51,534 nt of DNA from an uncultured Lachnospiraceae bacterium (GCA_947575805.1 CANPOY010000020.1:1-51534), one strand, 5' to 3'. Positions 41,901 to 50,190 are shown, counted from the stretch's first letter. Program-made: numbers and translations. Notes: generated from the sequence alone by a model not told the origin.

Positions 41901-42509
41901 CTCAAAAACCAGCTGGTCCTCCTGTATCAGGAATTCCGCCTTCTGCTTCTTGTTCACCCGGATCAGGAATTCTTCCATATTCTGCTCCGAGCCCTCATAC
42001 ACGGACAGAGCCCGATAATCATCTGCATATTGCGCATCGCTTCCTGTGAGAATGCCGGCAAAACCGGGAGAATAAAAGAGCTTTACTGCCTCCTGCCAGC
42101 TGGTTTTGGCAAGATTTGCGAAATGAAAGAGATTTCTCACAGCACCCACGGAGGACTCCATAACCACATGCTCCACGGATACCACAAAGGGGAGGTAGTA
42201 TTCTCCCTGACTGCTGATAATGTAAAAATTCCCCTTTATCACATCTCCCTCTTCCAGGTTCTCACCGTGGAAGCAATACAGAATCTCCTCATCGCAGCCG
42301 GTAAATTCCCTGGTCAGGCATTCCATCCGCAGGTCAGAGGACATCACCGTTCCTTCGGTAAACTGCCCCTGCGCCGCATAAATACGAAAGGCACCTTCAT
42401 ACACTTCCCCTGCCTTCAGGGAAATCTCTATTTTTACGCAGGAAAAATCCAGGGAACCGTTTTCATAATCAAAGTTTTCCTCCATTATCCGATCCATCAT
42501 CTTCTGCAT
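38937..42509 (-). CDS. Giant DUF5717-like protein (operon gene 1)
   Basis: 1190 residues from ATG 42509. That start is favoured over ATG 42548 because the promoter at 42567-42595 would place transcription start near 42560, and AGGTGGG precedes 42509. There is no signal peptide or membrane span. The first 350 residues are strand-rich and look like two or three immunoglobulin-type domains (SLKAGEVYEGAFRIYAA, GNFYIISSQGEYYLPFVVSVE, FLIRVNKKQKAEFLI). The remaining 800 are helical with alternating Tyr, Leu and Arg, like a long solenoid of TPR-type repeats (AYDYILRNEDKMKDILDAYR-like units). It probably scaffolds the products of the three genes downstream. Reported mainly in Lachnospiraceae as far as I recall. 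Function unknown. Confidence 0.78.
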   Translation of the reverse strand: MQKMMDRIMEENFDYENGSLDFSCVKIEISLKAGEVYEGAFRIYAAQGQFTEGTVMSSDLRMECLTREFTGCDEEILYCFHGENLEEGDVIKGNFYIISSQGEYYLPFVVSVEHVVMESSVGAVRNLFHFANLAKTSWQEAVKLFYSPGFAGILTGSDAQYADDYRALSVYEGSEQNMEEFLIRVNKKQKAEFLIQEDQLVFETARNSGAYAVAEREITVVRNGWGYTCLFVECSGDFLFTEKEVLTDDDFLGNHCALPVFIDENLCRDGKNYGRIFLYNAFVSLDIPVTVRIGDGSLRNPQEVTRKRCTVQMMEFYQAFRVKKISTGTWLKETGKLVDKLVAMDENDVAARLFQAQMLITEESFNEAGWILDHVAELLEKGAGDDTLRAYYLYLSTLIHRDQKYVDRVTVEVEHIYRQDNSDWRVGWLILYLSEEYHKSVTGRWVFLEKQFIAGCSSPILYIEAAALLNGNPALLRRLGSFERQVLWYGARKELLKAEVVGQLLYLTDKVREYSDVLYRTLAKLYEKKEDVRILQQICTLLIKGNKTDIRYFEWYRLGVENNLRITNLYEYYMMALDLSVPREIPKVVLLYFSYQSSLDYERAAYLYDYILRNEDKMKDILDAYRMRMEQFCMEQVARAHINRHLADLYNRLLKPDMITGQTCGPLSRLLFAHMIRVEDERIRKVYVYQPGNLYPAEYQVIGGKVWISLYGSDYTIVFEDAWNNRFLKSVEYTMEKLMIPGKFLKSLTLFPVDNPELDLYLCSNEKEGVIRSAEGAERARRAAESDRTEVRLKSELSLKLLQYYYDADAPEELDKYLCRLDPATLTAEERGIAFRYIVLRGDLELARQWLYDYGPYFIDAKLLVRLIGPLMEKGNMAEDDILTASAVYAFGKGKYNGTILRYLTMYYRGMTKSLRDVWKAARSFEIDCYRLSENILVQMLYTGSFVGEKMDIFRYYVSQVAKLEVETAFLSQCAYEYFVRERVTERDVFDEIQRMYLRGEPVKKVCKLAFLKYYAENQGELTENAERLTEVFLDELLEQHIHLEFFREYRHNGNVLQEMADKTIIEYRTDPGVRARIHYVLLHENGESDEYNSEYMREVYAGVLFKEFILFFGESLQYYITEERGGEEQLTESGTLQKSDIRGSEAESRYHLVNDIVISKALEDFDTMDHLLEEYYKKDFLNGRLFELK

Positions 42510-42548
42510 TTGTACCCACCTGCTTTTCTGTTTCCCTTTTCCGTGCAT

Positions 42549-42593
42549 AAAAATGCCCTACGCTATATTATATCAAATAATCAGGCGCAGGGC
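42549..42593. terminator. Hairpin terminator containing a promoter in its loop
   Basis: Arms GCCCTACGC (42555-42563) and GCGCAGGGC (42585-42593) pair around a 21-base loop (one G-T pair on the minus side) and are followed by ATTTTT on the minus strand. A T-run also lies on the plus side. It ends the GntR/ABC/CPBP operon. Confidence 0.7.
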
Positions 42594-42595
42594 AA
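42567..42595 (-). promoter_or_regulatory. SigA-type promoter of the DUF5717-DUF5716 operon
   Basis: On the minus strand TTGCCC (42590-42595) and perfect TATAAT (42567-42572) with a 17-base spacer. The -35 box is part of one arm of the terminator hairpin and the -10 box is in its loop. Confidence 0.6.
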
Positions 42596-42601
42596 TTTTT
42601 T

Positions 42602-43471
42602 TTAAATAGTCTCTGAAGCAGGCTTCTTGATGATTCCTTTCAGACAAAGCACTCCTAAAGCCGTCCCCAGAACCAGCATCACCGCAAAGGCTGCTGCCAC
42701 TCCGCTCTGCGGAGTGCTCTCCGGTAGCAGGCTGTAAACAGGTCCCACCAAAACGCTGGATCCGTTCATGGCTGCGTGCAGCAGCATGCAGAGCCAGATA
42801 TTCCGAAACTGTCTGTATACCAGTCCCAGGACAAGTCCCAGCACGAAGGCGTAAGCTCCCTGTATCAGGTTCCCGTGCAGGATACCGAAGGCAAGAGCCT
42901 GCACGGTATTTGCCACCCAGAACTTAGCACTGATCTTACCTGCAAGCCGGTAAATCACCCCCCGGCATGCCAGCTCCTCGCTTAAGGGAGCCAGAATTAC
43001 TGTGGAAATCAGTGACAGGGCAGTAGTCTCTGTAATCCCCGCCATCTCCATCAGCTCCTCATACTCCTGCAGTGCATTGGGCACAACCATTTCCACCAGG
43101 GAAAGCACACCGCTGATGGCAAACTGTGCAGCCACCCCCAGCAGGACAATCAGCAGGATCTGATGGGCCCTGGGCTTTTCCGTGCCCTCCGGTCTCTTTT
43201 TCCTGCCCCAGGCAAAATAGTACCACAGCCCAAAGACCAGAGCCGCTGCCACCTGGCTCACAATCAGGATAGGAACAATGTTTTCCATGTATTTCTCCAT
43301 CACCGTAACCGTCAGGGCATCCACCCCCATTGTTTCCGGTGTATTCAGCATTTCCCTCATCGCCATCACCAGCATGATTGCCGTTGCACAGCCCAGCTGA
43401 ATTGCAAAATACAGTGCGATCGGCAGAAATGAGACTACGATCCAGCCGGTCTTTTTGATCACATTTTTCAT
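42602..43471 (-). CDS. CPBP family intramembrane glutamic endopeptidase
   Basis: 289 residues with about eight hydrophobic spans. The three active-site motifs of the Rce1/CAAX-protease-like CPBP family are all present: EELACRGVIY (E-E-x3-R), FGILHGN (F-x3-H) and LLHAAMNG (H-x3-N). Bacterial members process or protect against peptides such as bacteriocins. GAGGGGGT precedes ATG 43471, 24 bases after the permease. It is the last gene of a GntR-regulated ABC exporter operon, which fits a role in peptide resistance. Confidence 0.9.
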   Translation of the reverse strand: MKNVIKKTGWIVVSFLPIALYFAIQLGCATAIMLVMAMREMLNTPETMGVDALTVTVMEKYMENIVPILIVSQVAAALVFGLWYYFAWGRKKRPEGTEKPRAHQILLIVLLGVAAQFAISGVLSLVEMVVPNALQEYEELMEMAGITETTALSLISTVILAPLSEELACRGVIYRLAGKISAKFWVANTVQALAFGILHGNLIQGAYAFVLGLVLGLVYRQFRNIWLCMLLHAAMNGSSVLVGPVYSLLPESTPQSGVAAAFAVMLVLGTALGVLCLKGIIKKPASETI

Positions 43472-43495
43472 GGATACCCCCTCATAGTCCGATGA

Positions 43496-44386
43496 TTATT
43501 CCAGGTTAAGCTTTTTCGTATTTACCAGGTAGGAAACCCAGTACAGCAGCACCGCGAAGATCAGGTTCAGCACTAGGGTGATAATACTGTTCGTATTGAG
43601 ATAGCTTCCCATCAGAGTCGGGGAATCGTTGTGATTCGAGACATATGAGTAGGTAACAAAGCCTTTCACGACAGAACCCAAAATGCCCATGACGATTTTG
43701 ACCAGAATGTAGCTCACTATGGCCATCAGTACCCTGTGCTTGGTAAAAAGCTGCCCCATGGAAATCGCGCCGAACAGCGTCATAATGCTGGTGAACGCGC
43801 CAAGGATCATGGAAATAATAATGTAGATAAAATAGGCGCGGAAACTTATTCCCAACTCACTTTCAAACATATTGACAACATCCCGCATCCCCATCCCATA
43901 TACCTGCTCAAATTCCTCCCAGAATTCGTCAAGCGTATAACCCGGCGGCAAAGTCGCACTGATCAGGAACATCATCAGGGCAAACACAGACAAACAGACG
44001 CCCAGAAAGATGATCAGGACCCACAGACTGCTGATCAGCGTTTTGACAATCATCAGCTGGCCCTCCTTCACCGGAAGCGTGTGGGTCAGGTAGCCCTCAT
44101 CCGTGTACATCGTCTTGTAAAAACGCACTCCCAGATACGCCAGAATCCCGATGGGAACCGCTACCAGCATCACCAAATAAAACAGCAGTGTAAAAACACT
44201 CACCAGATTTAAGACGCTGAACCCGAAGTTTTCCCTATAATAAGCGTTGTCATCGTACAAGGTCTGCCACATGGGCGACCGAAAAGCGAGCCAGCCCAAA
44301 AAAGTAATGCCCACCAGCACCACCAACATTAAACAGCCTGTTTTGTAAGTACTCTTCCACTCATGTTTCAACAATTTTCCTAACAT
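43496..44386 (-). CDS. ABC transporter permease (YtrC/ABC-2-like)
   Basis: 296 residues and six hydrophobic spans (first about 16-36, LMLVVLVGITFLGWLAF, and a last one ALITLVLNLIFAVLLYWV-like near the C-terminus). A larger extracytoplasmic loop lies between spans 3 and 4 (about 150-180, PPGYTLDEFWEEFEQVYGM). MLGKLLKHEWKSTYKT and the YTDEGYLTHTLPV segment resemble permeases of the bacterial YtrA-regulated exporter type. It overlaps the ATPase gene by 7 bases and should form a transporter with it. Confidence 0.85.
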   Translation of the reverse strand: MLGKLLKHEWKSTYKTGCLMLVVLVGITFLGWLAFRSPMWQTLYDDNAYYRENFGFSVLNLVSVFTLLFYLVMLVAVPIGILAYLGVRFYKTMYTDEGYLTHTLPVKEGQLMIVKTLISSLWVLIIFLGVCLSVFALMMFLISATLPPGYTLDEFWEEFEQVYGMGMRDVVNMFESELGISFRAYFIYIIISMILGAFTSIMTLFGAISMGQLFTKHRVLMAIVSYILVKIVMGILGSVVKGFVTYSYVSNHNDSPTLMGSYLNTNSIITLVLNLIFAVLLYWVSYLVNTKKLNLE

Positions 44387-45081
44387 GCAAACACCTCCCT
44401 GAAATAAGCATCCACAGACTTGCCGTGCTGCTCTCTGATATTGTCTACGGAGGTATAGAGCACCAGGTGACCGTAGCGCATAAAGATTACCTCATCCAGC
44501 ACCTGCTCGATGTCTCCGATCAGATGAGTGGAAATAATGACGGTTGCATTCTGATTATAGTTATTGATAATGGTACGCAGAATATAATCCCTGGCTGCAG
44601 GGTCAACACCTGCAATCGGCTCATCCAGTACATACAGATCTGCGCTGCGGCTCATGACCAGAATCAGCTGCACCTTTTCCTTATTACCCTTGGACAGGGT
44701 TTTCAGCCTTGCGGACGGATCAATGTTAAGGCTGTGGAGCATATCCATCGCCTTCTCCTTGGAAAAATCCGCATAGAAATCACAGAAAAAGTCCAGTATC
44801 TGGCTGATCTTCTTTCCACCGGACAGATAAGTCCGATCCGGAAGATAGGCCACATGTGCCTTTGTTTCCGTCCCCACATACTGCCCGTTGATCCTGATGC
44901 TTCCCTGACTGGGCGTCAGCAGTCCGTTCATCATTTTGATCAGCGTCGTCTTGCCGCTGCCGTTAGGTCCCAGAAGACCGATGATTTTTCCTCTGGGAAG
45001 GGTCAGTGTTATATTGTTCACTGCCAAATTTTTCGCGTCGTAAGCCTTTGTCACCCCTACTAATTCCACCAGTTCGCTCAT
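44380..45081 (-). CDS. ABC transporter ATP-binding protein (YtrB-like)
   Basis: 233 residues. Walker A GPNGSGKTT, signature TLSKGNKEKVQL, Walker B LYVLDEPIAGVDP, switch His in IISTHLIGDIE. It lacks the long C-terminal domain of the exporter ATPase at 4695-5597, so it is the short form. It is second in the GntR(YtrA) operon, its ATG overlapping the regulator's stop in an ATGA arrangement. Confidence 0.92.
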   Translation of the reverse strand: MSELVELVGVTKAYDAKNLAVNNITLTLPRGKIIGLLGPNGSGKTTLIKMMNGLLTPSQGSIRINGQYVGTETKAHVAYLPDRTYLSGGKKISQILDFFCDFYADFSKEKAMDMLHSLNIDPSARLKTLSKGNKEKVQLILVMSRSADLYVLDEPIAGVDPAARDYILRTIINNYNQNATVIISTHLIGDIEQVLDEVIFMRYGHLVLYTSVDNIREQHGKSVDAYFREVFAC

Positions 45082-45467
45082 TCCTGTTCTCCCTCATCAT
45101 TATTCGACATACAATGTTTCTCGTTCAGCAGCTCCAGAGTCTCTCTTTCCGCATAGCCAAGCTCTTTCATCCTGGTAAAAAAGGTATCCACCTGCTCCTT
45201 CGCCAGATTTGCCCTGATGTCCTGTATCTGCTGTACATCCTCGGTAACATTTCTGCCGTTGGTACGCTGCGTCACGATCAGCCCGCTTCTTTCCAGCTCC
45301 GCAAAAGCCTTCTGCATCGTATTCGGATTCACCGCCGCCACTGCCGCAAGCTCTCTGACGCTGGGAAGCTTTCCGCCAGGCGGATATTGCCCCGATACAA
45401 TCTGCATCTGAAGCCGCTCGACAAGCTGTGAGTAAATCGGTCTGTCAGTACCCAAATCCCATGCCAT
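45078..45467 (-). CDS. GntR family regulator, YtrA subfamily
   Basis: 129 residues. The winged helix (about 10-75) has IYSQLVERLQMQIVSGQY and KLPSVRELAAVAAVNPNTMQKA; a short C-terminal dimerisation tail of about 50 residues replaces the usual ligand domain, the mark of the YtrA subgroup. ATG 45467 is chosen as AAGGAAG lies 8 bases upstream; an ATG two codons earlier is too close to it. It is the first gene of an operon with an ABC exporter and a CPBP protease and most likely represses its own promoter. Confidence 0.9.
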   Translation of the reverse strand: MAWDLGTDRPIYSQLVERLQMQIVSGQYPPGGKLPSVRELAAVAAVNPNTMQKAFAELERSGLIVTQRTNGRNVTEDVQQIQDIRANLAKEQVDTFFTRMKELGYAERETLELLNEKHCMSNNDEGEQE

Positions 45468-45483
45468 TTCCATCTTCCTTTCT

Positions 45484-45517
45484 GTATTATTGTATCATCT
45501 TCATAATACAATAATAC
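45484..45517. promoter_or_regulatory. Perfect 12-base palindromic operator for the YtrA-type regulator
   Basis: GTATTATTGTAT (45484-45495) and ATACAATAATAC (45506-45517) are perfect inverted copies separated by 10 bases. One arm covers the -10 box of the promoter at 45511-45539, which fits autorepression. Confidence 0.8.
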
Positions 45518-45539
45518 GTTTTGTTTCAGGATTCGTCAA
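45511..45539 (-). promoter_or_regulatory. SigA-type promoter of the GntR-ABC-CPBP operon
   Basis: On the minus strand TTGACG (45534-45539) and TATTAT (45511-45516) with a 17-base spacer, 44 bases upstream of the regulator's start. Confidence 0.75.
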
Positions 45540-45604
45540 GTACTTTTTGCACTTTTTTATAAAAAAAGCATATTAATACCATAACTAACTCTTTGAGGTC
45601 CATT

Positions 45605-47026
45605 ATGTCCAGAGATACTATATATTCAAAAGCTGTCCCGGCCCCGGAGCTGACGGCTTCCCAGGAACCGGAATCCGGTATGTCGCCGCCTGAGCAATCG
45701 AATGCCAATATGCCCGAGCCCGCGGAACCGGTTCCCGGCCAATCCGAAAGAGATGCCTCCCTCGGCCCCGCCGAATCCCCTGAAGCCACTGATTTTCAAT
45801 ATGCCGGAACCATGAAAATCAGCGTTGTTTCCAGCGTAGGACTGATTCCCGTTGAAAACGCCACTGTCACCGTCTCCTATACCGGAGATCCGGAATCTCC
45901 TCTGCAGGTACTTACAACCGACAGCTCCGGGCAGACACCCGTTATAGAGCTGGCCGCGCCGCCCCTTGAGCTGTCCCTGAATCCCGACGCGGCACAGCAG
46001 CCCTATTCCGAATACAATATATCGGTCACGGCGGAGGGTTATGAGCCGGTCTATGTATCCGGCTCCGAAATTCTGGCCAACGAGCTGTCCTTACAGGTCG
46101 TTCGCATGAATCCTCTGGCCACGACGGGCGAAGAAGAAAAGGTAGTCACCATCCCCGCCCATACCCTCTGGGGAGAGTATCCGCCGAAAATACCGGAGGA
46201 TGAAATCAAACCCATGGCAGAGACCGGCGAAATCGTCTTAAGCCGCGTTGTCGTGCCGGAGTATGTCATCGTTCATGACGGCGCCCCCGCCGATACTTCT
46301 GCCCCGAACTACTGGGTCCGCTATCGGGACTACATCAAGAACGTAGCCTCCTGCGAAATTTACTCCACCTGGCCCGAAAGCGCCATCTATGCCAATGTCC
46401 TGGCCATCCAGTCCTTCACCCTGAACCGGGTGTACACGGAATGGTATCGGAACCAAGGCTACAACTTTACCATTACTTCCTCCACGGCCTATGACCAGAA
46501 GTGGATATACGGCAGAAATATTTACAGAAACATCGATTATCTCGTAGATACCATCTTTGCCAACTATCTGTCCAGGCCCGGGGTACGGCAGCCCATATTT
46601 ACCGCCTACTGCGACGGCAACAGGGTGACCTGCAACGGTTTAAGCCAGTGGGGTTCCAAATATCTGGGAGACCAGGGGTATTCCGCCATTGAGATCATCC
46701 GCTACTATTACGGAAACGATATGTATATCAACACGGCCGAGATCATTTCCGGCGTGCCCTCCTCCTGGCCCGGCTATGATCTGGGCATCGGCGCCTCCGG
46801 TGATAAGGTACGCCAGCTTCAGACCCAGCTGAACCGCATTGCCCGCAATTACCCCGCCATTCCCACCATCGCCGCGGACGGTATTTACGGCCCCGGAACC
46901 GCCGAGGCAGTCCGTACTTTCCAGAGCATCTTCAACCTGCCTCAGACCGGAGTGACGGATTATCCCACCTGGTACGAGATCTCAGAGATCTATGTGGGTG
47001 TCTCCAGAATCTCGGAGCCGGGATAA
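45605..47026 (+). CDS. SpoIID-like protein with C-terminal peptidoglycan-binding domain
   Basis: 473 residues from ATG 45605 (GAGG at 8-base spacing). The first 65 residues are Pro/Glu/Ser-rich without a signal peptide. Residues 65-165 form a carboxypeptidase-regulatory or CnaB-like beta domain (TVTVSYTGDPE, then YNISVTAEGYEPVYVSG). Residues 210-375 resemble the SpoIID/LytB fold (ANVLAIQSFTLNRVY, RVTCNGLSQWGSKYLGDQGY, IIRYYYG). The last 80 residues are a PG_binding_1 domain (LGIGASGDKVRQLQTQLNRI, then DGIYGPGTAEAVRTFQ). SpoIID is a spore-engulfment lytic transglycosylase; its catalytic Glu was not located here. The AT-rich upstream stretch has no good SigA promoter, so a sporulation sigma factor is possible. 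Confidence 0.75.
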   Translation: MSRDTIYSKAVPAPELTASQEPESGMSPPEQSNANMPEPAEPVPGQSERDASLGPAESPEATDFQYAGTMKISVVSSVGLIPVENATVTVSYTGDPESPLQVLTTDSSGQTPVIELAAPPLELSLNPDAAQQPYSEYNISVTAEGYEPVYVSGSEILANELSLQVVRMNPLATTGEEEKVVTIPAHTLWGEYPPKIPEDEIKPMAETGEIVLSRVVVPEYVIVHDGAPADTSAPNYWVRYRDYIKNVASCEIYSTWPESAIYANVLAIQSFTLNRVYTEWYRNQGYNFTITSSTAYDQKWIYGRNIYRNIDYLVDTIFANYLSRPGVRQPIFTAYCDGNRVTCNGLSQWGSKYLGDQGYSAIEIIRYYYGNDMYINTAEIISGVPSSWPGYDLGIGASGDKVRQLQTQLNRIARNYPAIPTIAADGIYGPGTAEAVRTFQSIFNLPQTGVTDYPTWYEISEIYVGVSRISEPG

Positions 47027-47040
47027 ACCTTTAGCCGCAG

Positions 47041-47070
47041 GGGCGGACATCGGACATCCGGTATCCGCCC
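47041..47070 (+). terminator. Likely terminator of the SpoIID-like gene
   Basis: GGGCGGA pairs with TCCGCCC across an inner stem (TCGG/CCGG), forming a strong hairpin 15 bases past the stop codon. Only a weak T-run follows (TTGTG). Confidence 0.5.
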
Positions 47071-47105
47071 TTGTGCAGCCATTCACATTCTTTTTCCCGT
47101 TACGG

Positions 47106-48851
47106 TTATACCTTCTTAAACCGCTCTACCTCGTCGGAAAGCATCTGGGAAATGTTCTTGCTGTTTTCGGACTCGGCCTGAATCTGATTGATGGCATCCA
47201 CAAGGCTGACCGCGTTATCCGCCACGCTGGCCACACCTTTTGCACTCTCATCCACCGCGATGGAAATGTCGCTGATACCGGCATTCATAGCCTTCATTGT
47301 CTCCGCTATATCACCTGCATTGCCCGCAAATTCGTTCAGAATATCGTGCACGCTCTCCGCGTCCTGCCGGTATTGATTCACCACCTCCACAAAGGTGTCA
47401 TAATCTTTCATAACCTTGTCGTCAACAAATTTCAGCATCCCTTCAGCGTTCTTCGCCAGCCGCTCCACCGCTTCGGTAACCGTGGCACTGATGCTTTGAA
47501 TATTGCTTGCCGTAGCGGCGCTGCTGTCCGCCAGACCCCTGATTTCATCCGCCACCACGGCAAAGCCTCTGCCGGCGTCTCCCGCTCTCGCCGCTTCAAT
47601 GGAAGCATTTAAGGACAGGAGGTTGGTCTGGCTGGAAATCGCCAGAATCTCCTGAGTCAGTCCATTGATCTTCTCAACGCTGCGGCTGTCTGCCAGGGCC
47701 GCTTGCAAATCCGTCCGAATGCTTTCTACATTTCCTGCCGTCTCTTCCTTGCTTTCCAGGGTATCATGGTGCATCTCGTCCGCCCGGTTTGAAATATCCC
47801 TCACCAGACGCACCCCATCCTGCACATGACTGTTCATCTGCTCAATTGCCGCCATGACTGCATCACTGCCGGAAGCAATCTGCCCCAATGTAGCGGAAAT
47901 TTCCTCCATACTGGCCGACATCTCTTCCATGGCCGCAGACACGCTGCCGGCACTTTCATTGGAAGTACCCACCTCTGCGTTCACCGCCGCCGCGGAATTC
48001 TTCAGGTTCTCGGATTCCGTCTTCAGCTTGCGCATAATAATCTGCAGCTGTTCTATAAAGTTATTGATCCCCACTGCCATCTGGCCGATCTCGTCATTGG
48101 AGAAAACCGGGATACGCTCCGTGAGGTCTCCCTCGTCATTTTCAATCTTTTTTACAATATCGTCCACCTGGTTTCTGGACTTCCTTGCGGGACCCGATAC
48201 CGTCCTTGCCACGACCAGCAGCCCCAGCGCGGCCGTTATCAGGATTACACCGCACATCACCATGTCAAAGGTGTAGGTGCCGGATATTTTCACAGAGGAT
48301 CCTTCCATAATATTCCGGCAGTATGTATCCATGGCCCCGGCAAACTCCGTCTCCCTTTCCTTCATGCTGGTGATATACCCCTCCAGAACTGTTGCCTCGG
48401 CTGTAAAGCTGTCCCTGTCCAGCGCCTCTGATGCTGCCTTCAGCCTTTCCGCACAGGAAACCAGCTCGGATACCGACAGTAAATACCGATCCGTCACCGC
48501 CATCAGGTTTTCATCCTTCGTGTTCTGGGCACGATCGCGAAGATTCAAACCGTATGACTGCACATCCTGGGTAATCGTTTCCAATGCGGAACGGTAAAAA
48601 GCGGCGGTATCTCCAACCTGCTCATAACGAAGAAGGTACGAATACATCTGCATCTCCTCAATAGAAGCCGACAGCTGGCCGTTTAATCTCTCCAGGGCAA
48701 GACAGGTATCCCCGATCACCCCGTTGTACTCCCCGATTCGCCACAACGCGCCGATGTCTGCTACAATCGTCAATACGATAATAACAATCATCGTCATCAT
48801 TGTGCCGATAATCTTCGCTCCGATACTACCCTTTCTTGTCGTTTTCCTCAT
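47106..48851 (-). CDS. Membrane-bound methyl-accepting chemotaxis protein
   Basis: 581 residues. Membrane spans about 13-35 and 196-218 flank an extracytoplasmic all-helical domain of the four-helix-bundle type. A HAMP region (about 218-275, with [20 protein letters not shown]) leads to the signalling domain, whose tip carries [20 protein letters not shown] near 410-430. It ends EVERFKKV with no CheR-docking pentapeptide. AAGGGG precedes ATG 48851. A TATAAT lies at 48894-48899 upstream without a good -35 box. Ligand unknown. Confidence 0.93.
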   Translation of the reverse strand: MRKTTRKGSIGAKIIGTMMTMIVIIVLTIVADIGALWRIGEYNGVIGDTCLALERLNGQLSASIEEMQMYSYLLRYEQVGDTAAFYRSALETITQDVQSYGLNLRDRAQNTKDENLMAVTDRYLLSVSELVSCAERLKAASEALDRDSFTAEATVLEGYITSMKERETEFAGAMDTYCRNIMEGSSVKISGTYTFDMVMCGVILITAALGLLVVARTVSGPARKSRNQVDDIVKKIENDEGDLTERIPVFSNDEIGQMAVGINNFIEQLQIIMRKLKTESENLKNSAAAVNAEVGTSNESAGSVSAAMEEMSASMEEISATLGQIASGSDAVMAAIEQMNSHVQDGVRLVRDISNRADEMHHDTLESKEETAGNVESIRTDLQAALADSRSVEKINGLTQEILAISSQTNLLSLNASIEAARAGDAGRGFAVVADEIRGLADSSAATASNIQSISATVTEAVERLAKNAEGMLKFVDDKVMKDYDTFVEVVNQYRQDAESVHDILNEFAGNAGDIAETMKAMNAGISDISIAVDESAKGVASVADNAVSLVDAINQIQAESENSKNISQMLSDEVERFKKV

Positions 48852-48929
48852 AAATATGCCCCTTCTCCGCTACTGCCAGACCTTATGTAACAAATTATAC
48901 ACCTGCAATACCGGATTGGGTAGTCTTTT

Positions 48930-50108
48930 TTACCAAAATTTAAACAGACGTGCCAGCCGCACTCCGAATCTGAAGTACCAGGGCTGGAGCTTTTTCCCTG
49001 CCGCCTTTAATTCCCTGCGTATTTCCAGATGCTGAGGACAATGGCTCTCACACTTCCCACACTCAATACATTTGCTCACATCGCTCATTTCCTTTTGCAG
49101 CGCAACGATCTGAATATATTCAAACCTTCCCGCTCCGGCATTCTCCGTGTACATGCGGTTGTAGCAGCGGAATGTAGTGGGAATATCGATCCCCTCAGGA
49201 CAGGGCATACAATAGCCGCAGCCGGTACAGCCCACCCGGATTCTGCCGTTGATCTCCGCTTTGACTGCTTCAATCAGGGCGAAATCCTCCTTCGTCAGCT
49301 CCCCCGGCCGCACCCGGGATGCAATCCCCATATTCTCCTCAACCATGGATAAAGAATTCATGCCGGAAAGCACACAGGTGACCTCCGGCTGGTCCCAGAG
49401 CCAGCGTAATGCCCACTCCGCCGGAGTCCAGCCTCTGGAATTCTCCCTGATCAGCCGTTTTGCCTCCTCCGGCAGCAGATCCACCAGCTTGCCTCCCCGC
49501 AGCGGTTCCATGATAATAACCGGAATCCTTCTTTCTGCTGCCGCTTTCAAGCCCTCTCTGCCCGCCTGGCTGTGCTCATCCATATAATTGTACTGTATCT
49601 GGCAAAAATCCCAGTCGTAAGCCTGCAGTATCTGCAGAAACATTTCCGTATTGCCATGGAAAGAAAAGCCGATGTTTCGAATACTCCCCTCCGCCTTTTT
49701 TCTCCCGATCCACTCCCGGATCCCCAGCCTGCAAAGCTTCTCCCATGCTGCAATATCCGTCAGCATGTGCATCAGGTAGTAATCTATATAATCCGTCTGC
49801 AGACGTTTCAACTGCTCTTCAAAATACTTATCCGGAGATTTCCCGGATTTGATCAGGTATTGCGGCAGTTTCGTGGCAATACAGACCCTGTCGCGGCAGC
49901 CGTTCCTTTTTAAAATTTCCCCCACTGCCGCCTCGCTGCCGGGATAAATATAGGCGGTATCCAGATAATTGACGCCGCTGTTTATGGCCGCCATCACTTC
50001 CTTTTCCGCCTTGTCTATATCTATGGCTCCGCCCTTCCTGGTGAAGCGCATACATCCGTATCCGAGAATGGAAATCTGCTTATGATACCTGTCCTCTCTG
50101 TACTGCAT
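48930..50108 (-). CDS. Aldo/keto reductase with C-terminal 4Fe-4S motifs
   Basis: 392 residues. The barrel carries the catalytic tetrad: Asp and Tyr in LDTAYIYPGSE, Lys in ATKLPQ and His in YLMHML. The C-terminal 110 residues hold two ferredoxin-type clusters, CTGCGYCMPCPEG and CIECGKCESHCPQH. This fusion is common in clostridia, where reduced ferredoxin or NADPH may supply electrons; the carbonyl substrate is unknown. ATG 50108 is preferred for AAAGGAGG upstream. It has its own promoter at 50149-50177. Confidence 0.92.
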   Translation of the reverse strand: MQYREDRYHKQISILGYGCMRFTRKGGAIDIDKAEKEVMAAINSGVNYLDTAYIYPGSEAAVGEILKRNGCRDRVCIATKLPQYLIKSGKSPDKYFEEQLKRLQTDYIDYYLMHMLTDIAAWEKLCRLGIREWIGRKKAEGSIRNIGFSFHGNTEMFLQILQAYDWDFCQIQYNYMDEHSQAGREGLKAAAERRIPVIIMEPLRGGKLVDLLPEEAKRLIRENSRGWTPAEWALRWLWDQPEVTCVLSGMNSLSMVEENMGIASRVRPGELTKEDFALIEAVKAEINGRIRVGCTGCGYCMPCPEGIDIPTTFRCYNRMYTENAGAGRFEYIQIVALQKEMSDVSKCIECGKCESHCPQHLEIRRELKAAGKKLQPWYFRFGVRLARLFKFW

Positions 50109-50148
50109 AAAGCCTCCTTTCCATACTGTCAATCATTTATATAGCAAT

Positions 50149-50177
50149 AGAATACGTCCATGGGCTCTTTGTGTCAA
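50149..50177 (-). promoter_or_regulatory. SigA-type promoter of the aldo/keto reductase gene
   Basis: On the minus strand perfect TTGACA (50172-50177) and TATTCT (50149-50154) with a 17-base spacer, just after the htpG terminator. Confidence 0.7.
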
Positions 50178-50190
50178 GTAAATCGGCCTG

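Noticed and set aside
40575..42605. A 676-codon open frame on the plus strand, antisense to the DUF5717-like gene
   Set aside because: Its composition (His, Gln, Ile and Arg rich) is that of a reverse-complement shadow, it has no ribosome site, and the minus-strand frame has clear domain content and an operon context.
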